DNA from: Methanosarcina sp. ERenArc_MAG2 | GTDB lineage: Archaea; Halobacteriota; Methanosarcinia; Methanosarcinales; Methanosarcinaceae | Length of the DNA stretch: 64,000 nucleotides | Assembly: GCA_023955635.1 (NCBI GenBank) | Contig: JAMXHR010000009.1 | Span: forward strand, 372,001 to 436,000 | Reading direction: 5' to 3' | Shown: piece by piece, positions 57,313 through 64,000 of the stretch | How the letters are laid out: the number at the start of each line of letters is the position of its first letter | Numbering within the stretch: position 1 is the first letter of the stretch | Notes under the pieces: model-generated | Databases searched by the model: none | Told to the model about the DNA's origin: nothing | Seen by the model: only the letters and a program-made list of their open reading frames with translations | Translations under genes and position numbers: made by a program

Positions 57313-57769
57313 TCATTCTTTCTCTTTTCTCAATATTCTTACAGTATCGCCGCGAATCGTTATGGGGATCGGAACCACCGCATCGAACAGTTCCACAGTA
57401 ATTTCCTCATGCCCTTCATCAACCCTTTTAACCCGGGCTTTCTCCCCTTGAAGGGTCCTGAAGTGACCTCAATTATAGCCCCTTCTTTGATTCCTGTTAC
57501 TATTGGTTTGGGTTTAAGGAAATGCTCAATTTCAGCAATTGTAGAGCTCCCTTTCACAAGAGCTCGTGCATGGGGAATAGTCTGGATTGCCAGTTCTACG
57601 ATTCCGGATTTAGGAGCCTCAACAAGGACATATCCTTTTAGCTCATCAGGAGCCAGAATTGCCCTTATGTCCAGTTTCTCCTTTTTGCAATCCTGGCAAG
57701 AGCGGTTGCAACCGATCTTTCCTGGTTTGCCGTGGTTTTGATTACAAATATCTGAGAATCCTCACTCAT
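57313..57769 (-). CDS. spt5: Transcription elongation factor Spt5/NusG (two apparent single-base losses)
   Basis: [29 protein letters not shown] starts the NGN domain; a KOW motif follows ([11 protein letters not shown]...). As given, the gene is broken at T5 57682-57686 (an extra A on the minus strand gives [25 protein letters not shown]) and at C4 57444-57447 (an extra G gives [25 protein letters not shown]). Corrected length 152 aa. This factor is universal and essential with RNA polymerase, so the breaks are almost certainly sequencing errors. Its ATG overlaps the secE stop (ATGA). Confidence 0.9.
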
Positions 57770-57981
57770 TTGGCCACCCACTGGGGCAACATTGTCAGCA
57801 GTACATATATTATAAATCCTATTGCTCCCACAGCCAAAATGCCAATACCTGCAACTTTGGCAATAGTCAAGAACTCTTCCCTGGACGGTTTTTTAGTAAG
57901 TTTCAGGACTCTCAAGTGTGCCCGGATTACCTGACCAACGCTTTCTTTAGTTACATTCATTTCAAACGGGAGTTCTACCAA
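57766..57981 (-). CDS. secE: Preprotein translocase subunit SecE/Sec61-gamma
   Basis: Small single-helix protein: [52 protein letters not shown]. The amphipathic helix KPSREEF before one membrane helix is the SecE signature; it clamps SecY. TTG 57981 gives 71 aa; ATG 57960 (MNVTKESV, 64 aa) is equally possible. Neither has a strong ribosome-binding site. Confidence 0.88.
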   Translation of the reverse strand: MVELPFEMNVTKESVGQVIRAHLRVLKLTKKPSREEFLTIAKVAGIGILAVGAIGFIIYVLLTMLPQWVAK

Positions 57982-58402
57982 TCAATTCACATCCAGGTTT
58001 TCTTTATTTTGTTCATATATCTTGAACTTTCCGCTTACGGTTCTTCCTATGTGCTTTCCATTTCAGAAATTCGCTTTTTTATACACCGAATTTTCGGATT
58101 TCTCTTAAGGAAGGAACGGGCGGATTATATTATTGATTCCTATTATATGAAGATATCACTGGCACGGCTTTTAAAACACCACAAGATTTCGATGCAGGAT
58201 TATATTTACTTCAGATCTTTGATCGCGTCAGTATAAAGATTTATTTTTTTGATGCCGAATAGTATCGGCATCATACGGCATTTACCATAAAAATAGTTTT
58301 CGATTGGGTTTCGATTCCGATTCCTTATTTTTATTCTAAAGAGAGGAAAACAGTATATTTTATTCCAACCGACTATTTTTATCCCTTTAGTGTCTGGCTT
58401 GA
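57982..58402. other. ftsZ-secE spacer with hairpin
   Basis: 421 bp. It contains a perfect 8-bp hairpin GATGCCGA/TCGGCATC at 58251-58272, about 130 bp downstream of the ftsZ stop; no U-tract follows on the minus strand, so it may be a processing or stability element. No gene seen. Confidence 0.45.
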
Positions 58403-59545
58403 TCACTCTACAAAATCAATTCCATATTTAAAAGTAATGTTCTTGTCATTTCCATGACCATAAATCTGGGCTGAGGTTACTCCTGTGACCACTATCATGG
58501 TACGTACGGTCTGCTCGAGGTCAGGGTCAATCTGAGCACCCCAGATCAGGCGGGCATTGCTGTCAATCCGGCTATAAACTTCCTGAACCACTGACTCAGC
58601 TTCCGAAATTGTCATGTCAGGCCCTCCAACCACGTTAACAAGGGCAGATGTCGCACCTGATATGTCTACGTCAAGAAGTGGGCTGCGCAGAGCTTTCTGT
58701 ACGGACTCGACAGCTTTGTTATCTCCGTCCGCTTCTCCGAGCCCTATCATCGCAACGCCTCCGTTCTGCATAACAGTTCTGATATCCGCAAAATCGAGGT
58801 TTACAAGCCCGGGTTTTGTGATCAGTTCGGTTATACCCTTTACGGCTCTCATAAGAACTTCGTCTGAGACTTTGAAGGCGGCCTGAAGCGGGAGTCTCGG
58901 AACTACTTCGATCAGCTTATCGTTGGGAACCACTATCACCGTGTCTGCAACATCCCTCAGGCGTTCCAGGCCGGCCTCTGCATTGGTTCTGCGGACATGA
59001 CCTTCCACACTGAACGGCAGGGTGACAACGGCGATCGTAAGGGCTCCTGCGTCCCTGGCGGCCTCAGCTACTATAGGTGCCGACCCTGTCCCAGTTCCTC
59101 CTCCAAGGCCCGCCGTGATAAAGACCATATCAGAGCCTTCGACAATCTTGTTAATCTCATCAATACTCTCGATTGCAGCATCTTCTCCTATCTGGGGGAG
59201 GCTGCCGGCCCCAAGTCCACGGGTTTTCTTTTTCCCGATAAGGATCTTTTTGCCGGAGCGTATATGAAGAAGGTGCTGGGCATCAGTATTCACGGCAACG
59301 AGGTCCGCTCCTTGGATCCCTTCGCCCATCATACGCTGGATGCTGTTTGAGCCGCCGCCTCCGCAACCTACGACCTTGATGGTTGTTTTAAGGCTTCTGA
59401 GGATCTCTTCAAGTTCGGCATCCACATCTGAGTCTGCGTTAGAGTAATCTGAATTTGAGTACTCTCCCTGCCCGGCACGTCCTTCCAGGGCAGATCGAGC
59501 AAGGGCTTCTTCCACAATGGATCTCATGCTACTGTTTTCCTCCAT
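58403..59545 (-). CDS. ftsZ: Cell division protein FtsZ
   Basis: 380 aa tubulin-like GTPase that forms the division ring. [14 protein letters not shown] (G1), the tubulin signature [21 protein letters not shown] and the T7 loop [11 protein letters not shown] are complete. A hydrophilic N-terminal extension of about 50 aa is typical of archaeal FtsZ1. First gene of the ftsZ-secE-spt5-ribosomal cluster, though a 421-bp spacer separates it from secE. Confidence 0.97.
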   Translation of the reverse strand: MEENSSMRSIVEEALARSALEGRAGQGEYSNSDYSNADSDVDAELEEILRSLKTTIKVVGCGGGGSNSIQRMMGEGIQGADLVAVNTDAQHLLHIRSGKKILIGKKKTRGLGAGSLPQIGEDAAIESIDEINKIVEGSDMVFITAGLGGGTGTGSAPIVAEAARDAGALTIAVVTLPFSVEGHVRRTNAEAGLERLRDVADTVIVVPNDKLIEVVPRLPLQAAFKVSDEVLMRAVKGITELITKPGLVNLDFADIRTVMQNGGVAMIGLGEADGDNKAVESVQKALRSPLLDVDISGATSALVNVVGGPDMTISEAESVVQEVYSRIDSNARLIWGAQIDPDLEQTVRTMIVVTGVTSAQIYGHGNDKNITFKYGIDFVE

Positions 59546-60009
59546 TCTATGGGGTGATATTTAATGGATTGTATTAAAGAACAAATGTATTTTAAGAAGA
59601 ATAGATCTATTTTAACCATCACATATACAGTTTCCAATTTAATAGTTTTCCTTTTCCAGTCTTTAAATCTATACTGTATTTGTTTAATAATTTTATTAAA
59701 CTCTTCTACTTTCCTGTTTGCCTCAGGTTCTGCTTTTCACTGCTTTTATGATCCGGCCTTCCTTTATTTCCTATTCTCTTTATTCTTTGTTCCCAATCTC
59801 TTCCAATTTTTTTACGTAAAATATTTATTTTTTTATTTTTTATATTTTTTGAAGCCATTTCCTGTATTTTTACCTTTCTCTTTATTCTGATTTATATACC
59901 CACTTCCCCATACCTAATACCACGCTTCCAAATCCTGTTCACATCTTTCTTCTTTCTTGGAGAATCAAATGCAAAAAATGTAAACAATTAAATGTAAAAA
60001 ATGTAATAA
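59546..60009. other. Intergenic, ftsZ promoter region
   Basis: 464 bp, T-rich on the plus strand. Minus-strand TTAAATATC about 20 nt before the ftsZ ATG and TTTAATACA are possible TATA boxes. No gene seen. Confidence 0.4.
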
Positions 60010-60599
60010 TTATGCTTTTCCTCTCGACTCTCCCAAGATAATTCCTGTTGCGATTAGATGGGCAACCCGCAGAGGCTCAGGAATATTGCTTCTTATTGAG
60101 GTAAGCTGAATTATCTTTTTCACACTCTCCAGGCCTATGCCTGCTTTCTGGATATAAATGGGATTTCGTCCTTTCCCTCCAGCGATTTTTTCTATTTTTC
60201 CGGCTTTCGCTATTATGGTCCAGCGTTTTTTCCCATCCGAGAAATACTCTAGGGCAGATTTGATTTTCTCAAAATCAGGGTATGAACGCATAACTACAAT
60301 TACAGGTATCCCTGTTTCCCTATGAAGCTTCTCTATATCAACAACATTAAAGCCTCCGTAAGTGATTCCGTCGAGCATGACAACCCTTATCTGGCCGTAA
60401 TGTTTGCTCTTCTTTATCATATTGGAGATAATGTCGGTAGCATCAAGCCCGTCCTTTGTGATCTCTGAACGAAGGACTCCGTCTATCCAGCTTCCTCCCT
60501 GAAAACAGTCCCCACTATCATTACATTTTTGTTAAGGAGCACAGAATCATCTATACCCAGAATTCGAATTTCGGATTTGATATGAAAATCTGAATTCAC
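60010..60599 (-). CDS. DUF99 family protein, endonuclease V-like fold (one apparent base loss)
   Basis: About 196 aa. IRILGIDDSVLLNKNVMIVGTVFRG and DGVLRSEITKDGLDAT are the DUF99 N-terminal blocks; VVMLDGITYGGFNVVDIEKLHRETGIPVIVVMR carries the second conserved Asp. DUF99 is structurally related to endonuclease V. The frame breaks at C3 60497-60499; one more G on the minus strand gives FRGGSWIDGVL. Start GTG 60599; no clear ribosome-binding site. The open part is 60010-60420. Confidence 0.78.
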
Positions 60600-60690
60600 A
60601 TGTGTTTTTATGTAGGGATTACAAAAATAGTTTGCCGGTTTTAAGGGAAAAACTCATCTTTTCCGGCATAAAACCTCACTTCACTCAAGT

Positions 60691-60714
60691 AAAAAATGAG
60701 CCCATATAGGGGCT
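60691..60714 (-). terminator. pan terminator
   Basis: On the minus strand AGCCCCTATATGGGCT forms a 5-bp stem and is followed by CATTTTTTAC. It lies 26 bp behind the pan stop. Confidence 0.65.
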
Positions 60715-60739
60715 TTTCATCCGGTTTATCCGAGCTTTT

Positions 60740-62036
60740 TTACACGAACATAGTTGTTTCAGGGAGAGTTACAGGCATCATCTTCTGCGTATCTGCAGCC
60801 ATAGATACCTTCTCAACTGCTTCGAGGAAGTCTTCCATCTCAACCATTTCCTTGTCTTTCCTGACTGCAAACATGCCTGCCTCGGTGGCAATTGCTTTCA
60901 GGTCTGCTCCGCTCATCCCTTCGGTAGCTTTTGCAAGCCTCTTGAAGTCGATATTTCCTGCAAGAATCATCTTTTCGCAGTGAATTTCCAGAATTTTTCC
61001 TCTGGCTTCGACTCCGGGCATGGGAACATGGACAAGCCTGTCAAAACGACCTGGCCTGAGAATTGCCGGGTCAAGGACGTCTGGACGGTTTGTTGCTGCA
61101 ATAATTCTGATGTTTTTCCTTTTGTCAAACCCATCCATCTCTGCAAGAAGCTGCATTAGTGTCCTCTGAACCTCACGGTCTGCGCCCGTGGTCTCATTCA
61201 GGCGCCTTGCAGCAATCGAGTCCAGCTCATCGATAAAGATAATACTTGGGGCTTTTTTCCGAGCCATCTCAAAGATTCCCCTTACAAGTTTGGACCCGTC
61301 CCCGATGTATTTCTGCACGAGTTCAGAGCCTACAACCCTGATAAATGTAGCCTTGGTCCTGTGAGCCACGGCTTTTGCAAGCAGGGTTTTACCTGTTCCA
61401 GGGAGTCCGTAGAGAAGAACTCCTTTAGGAGGCTCGATACCTATCCGGACAAACCGCTCCGGGTCGATGAGAGGAAGTTCGACTGCTTCCTGAAGTTCCT
61501 GAATTTGCTCTTCGAGACCGCCTATCTGGTCGTAATCCACTTCTACGCTTTCGAAGACCTCCATTGCGGCAACAAAAGGCTCTTCCGTAGAAGGAATAAC
61601 CTCGGCAATGGCAAGCGTATGTTGGTTTAGGGCAACCTTTGCCCCCGGCAGCAGTTTTTTTCATCTATATATTGTGAGACATTAACCAGAAACTGAGGCC
61701 CGTTGCTGCTCCGGACAATTATCCTGTCGTTCTTAATCACATCAATGACCGTACCAATAATGAGCGGAGAGGTCTTCATCCGATCCAGCTCAGACTGCAG
61801 CTTTCTGATTTCCCGTTCATATTTGATCTTTTGATTTTCCAAATAACGTTTTTCGGACTCAATCTGGCTGCACTGCTCTTCCAGAAAACTGTTGCGGCTT
61901 TCAAGTTGCCTCACTCGGTCCTGGACGCTTTCAGTTATTTCCCCAGCTCTCCAGGCTCGATTCCGTCATACACAGGTCCGGACTTACCAAGGTGACTGCG
62001 CATGCTTTCATCCTTACTTTTGGTACTTTCCGTCAT
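60740..62036 (-). CDS. pan: Proteasome-activating nucleotidase (two apparent single-base losses)
   Basis: About 432 aa. N-terminal coiled coil ([42 protein letters not shown]), OB domain ([29 protein letters not shown]), AAA domain with Walker [14 protein letters not shown], Walker [12 protein letters not shown] and the arginine finger region RPGRFD. The last residues end TMFV, close to the HbYX motif that opens the 20S proteasome. Breaks at T7 61657-61663 and C4 61941-61944 are each repaired by one base. ATG 62036 ([12 protein letters not shown]). Confidence 0.93.
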
Positions 62037-62093
62037 GGAGCTCCGAATAATATTTAAGTTCGTACCGTATATAGCGCTTTCGAAGTGATCAAT

Positions 62094-62579
62094 ATGCAGT
62101 GCGAAATATGTGGTGCAGAGATCCGCGGAACGTCTATATGCATTACAATTGATAACAGCGAACTCCAGGTCTGCCAAAAATGTGCTCCTTACGGTAAACC
62201 CGTTGATAAACGGACACCCGTATCAAGGAAAGTCTCTCCGGTGGTTCGTACGGTAACACGAACTGAAAAGAGGCAAAAGAAGGATTTTTTCGACATTTTG
62301 AAAGACGAACTCCTGGATAACTATGATCAGATTATCCGGGATGCCAGAGAAGCCAAAGGCTGGTCTCAGGAAGACCTGGCTGAAAACATAAAAGAAAAAG
62401 CATCTCTTATCAAAAAGATAGAACGCAGTGAAATCGTGCCCGAAGAGCCTGTTCGAAAGAAACTTGAACACACCCTTAACGTCAAACTTACGGAACGTGT
62501 TGACGCCGCAGGGCAGGAAGTCTCTCACTTAATGAAAGATACCACGCTGGGAGATATCGTAAAAATAAAGAGAAAGTAA
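62094..62579 (+). CDS. Multiprotein-bridging factor 1 homologue (aMBF1)
   Basis: 161 aa. N-terminal zinc ribbon CEICGAEI...CQKCAPYG, a basic linker, then a Cro-type HTH: YDQIIRDAREAKGWSQEDLAENIKEKASLIKKIERSEIVPE. Archaeal MBF1 binds the small ribosomal subunit and may act in transcription. Start ATG 62094 with GTGATC just upstream. Divergent from pan; the 57-bp spacer holds both promoters (TATTTAAG, GTATATAG). Confidence 0.92.
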   Translation: MQCEICGAEIRGTSICITIDNSELQVCQKCAPYGKPVDKRTPVSRKVSPVVRTVTRTEKRQKKDFFDILKDELLDNYDQIIRDAREAKGWSQEDLAENIKEKASLIKKIERSEIVPEEPVRKKLEHTLNVKLTERVDAAGQEVSHLMKDTTLGDIVKIKRK

Positions 62580-62806
62580 ATTTTAACTGCAGGGTTTGTT
62601 CCGGCAGCAATACTTAGTTTCCGGCAGGTTTTTCTTTCCGGAATAACAGAGGGTACAATCCGAAGGGATTTTTCCTTTGATCTCCTTCACCCTCTGTTTT
62701 TATGTGTTTTTTATCTTTTACTGACTTAACTCTCTTCTTTTAACCGTTAATATTCTCAAACTACATTCTTTGACTCTTTCGTCGGATTTTCTTTCGCGAT
62801 AAACTT

Positions 62807-63648
62807 TTAAAGCTCGATTTCTATACTATATACCTTTTCAGGGTTTTCCTTATGGATTATCCAGAAAGGCTCTTCACTATAAGTTTCCATCAGCTTGATG
62901 GTCCTTTTGGGAATTGTTTTCGGGCCAAGCACTGCACCTGGCCTGTCAGGGTCGTCGATATAATCCGTTTCCATCATAAATCGTGTCCCTTCTTCAAGCG
63001 CCTTTTCGATTGCTCCTTTGACCGAGATTACCCCTGGAAAGAGCCCCAGCTCTTCACAGGTTTTTACCAGAGGGGAGAATAGTGTTTGACAACTCTGTAC
63101 ATTTTTATTCCTACTTTTCTTGCCCTCTCTGCTATGTCCTGGAGCTCAGGCTCTTCCACACTTTCGGTATGAAGCTGAACAGCACAGTCCTGTTCTTTTC
63201 CCAGGGAGAAAGCGTACTCCATAATCTCATTCGAAGCTGCCCAAACTTCTGCAGTCACAGGGTAATGAGGGCGCCCGGACTTTATCCCTACAGCAAGGCC
63301 TTTTTCCACATATCCCGAAGCAATCTCAAGACCTTTCTTCATTATTTCCGTAGCTTCTGGCAGTTCCATATACTCAGTAAGTTTTGAGATCTCTGCCGGA
63401 TGGACTCCAAGTACGGGAAAGGCTCCAACTCCCATCTCCCTGATCTTTGATGCGATTTCTACTGTTTCATCAAAGACCTTGAGGTAATCCTCAGGTTTTT
63501 TGACCATTAAACCAAGGGACCAGCTGGGTTTGGTGACCAGAATTATGTGAGTCCCTCCAGAATTCATGAAATCTTTCACTGCTTCAAGTCCCCTGGCTCT
63601 AGGGTCGATATGCATATGATTATCGGTAATCGGAATTTTTGCGGGCAT
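62807..63648 (-). CDS. TatD-like metal-dependent hydrolase (one apparent base loss)
   Basis: About 280 aa. ITDNHMHIDPRARG supplies the two metal-binding histidines, VLGVHPAEI the next, VQLHTESVE and VVKHYSP later ones, and METDYIDDP the final Asp. These are TatD/amidohydrolase features. The frame breaks at G4 63072-63075; one extra C on the minus strand leads to SPPLVKTCEELGLFPGVISVKGAIEKAL and the stop at 62807. The substrate is unknown; related proteins cut DNA or act on small molecules. Confidence 0.82.
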
Positions 63649-63983
63649 TCTTACTCCTCGAAGGTATGTGGTTTCTGGGCTTGATTAAGGTTCGGATTCG
63701 GTTTATCGAAAGTTTCGGGTTGGATTCTGGATAGGGTACCTCCTGAAGAAAATATACAAATTTGATTTTTTAAAAATGTGCGCAGGCATCATATTCCAGA
63801 TCTGACTTAGAGTTAAAAATTATTCCGCAGAGTATTAATTACCCAAAACTTGAAATATATAGCCTTACGTTGAGTACACTGGAAGATCCAATCATTCTTA
63901 CCAAATTTCTCAAAAAGTTCCGCTTTTTTAGTTTTTCAGTCGCTACGGTTCTTTGAACACGAACCTTAAAACCCGGTGATAAT
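63649..63983. promoter_or_regulatory. Divergent spacer with promoter for the next gene
   Basis: 335 bp. GAAATATATAG near 63857 is a plausible TATA box for the gene starting at 63984, giving a leader of about 100 nt. No ORF. Confidence 0.4.
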
Positions 63984-64000
63984 ATGAGTAAAACCGCAGC
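63984..64000 (+). CDS. Start of a gene running off the window (MSKTA...)
   Basis: ATG at 63984 preceded by GGTGAT with 3 nt spacing. Only five codons are visible, so the product cannot be named. Confidence 0.45.

Noticed and set aside
1..64000. tRNA or rRNA genes
   Set aside because: I looked through the spacers for cloverleaf-like or rRNA-like sequence and found none that I could support by eye.

Overview
The window looks like a chromosomal segment of a methanogenic archaeon of the genus Methanosarcina. The reasons are the archaeal order ftsZ-secE-spt5/nusG-rpl11-rpl1-rplP0-rpl12, a proteasome-activating nucleotidase (PAN) next to an archaeal MBF1, archaeal TATA-type promoters, AT-rich spacers, and a heavy load of IS elements and MITEs. 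The genus is my inference from gene content and style; no database was searched.

Layout. 1-5.3 kb: PHP hydrolase and flippase-like pair, an IS5-type element, a membrane protein and a glycosyltransferase scrap. 5.3-8.7 kb: transposon graveyard, with an intact IS66 element (in-frame UAG) inserted in an IS630 copy. 9-24 kb: housekeeping and envelope genes (thiC, M3 peptidase, ogt, ABC-2 transporter, Fe-S protein, lipoprotein, SAM hydrolase, HEAT-repeat membrane protein) with one ISAzo13-type IS. 24-51.3 kb: accessory region. 51.3-64 kb: radical SAM and membrane proteins, then the core block rpl12-rplP0-rpl1-rpl11-nusG-secE-ftsZ, DUF99, pan, mbf1 and a TatD-like hydrolase.

Main discovery. A gene coding for a KAP P-loop NTPase fused to a formylglycine-generating-enzyme (FGE/SUMF1-like) domain is split in two. 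Its 5' part ends at 25511 and its 3' part resumes at 50154. Both breakpoints carry the same 13 bp (ATCCTCGTAGGAT), and joining the halves there restores one reading frame through the conserved KAP motif PRRIK. Everything between, 24.6 kb, therefore behaves as a site-specifically integrated element, with a leaderless tyrosine integrase directly inside attL. The element carries a divergent control region with paired palindromic operators and a replication module centred on a family A DNA polymerase, which is very unusual in Archaea. It also carries a type I restriction operon (hsdM, PIN nuclease, hsdS, DUF6884, GIY-YIG-like protein, hsdR) and two STAND-NTPase/TPR genes.

The defence cargo has itself been hit repeatedly, and most events can be reconstructed to the base: an IS66-type MITE (8-bp duplication) at the DUF6884 stop codon, a 278-bp MITE (6-bp duplication) in the GIY-YIG-like gene, a 3.16-kb TAA-flanked composite unit with a TPR gene in hsdR, loss of the hsdR helicase core where a STAND-TPR gene now sits, and an IS5 element (TAA duplication) in the second STAND gene.

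Caution on frameshifts. At least a dozen genes, including nusG and pan, are broken by apparent one-base losses, most of them in homopolymer runs. This looks like sequencing or assembly error, so those genes are annotated as probably intact. Genes broken by large insertions are treated as true pseudogenes.
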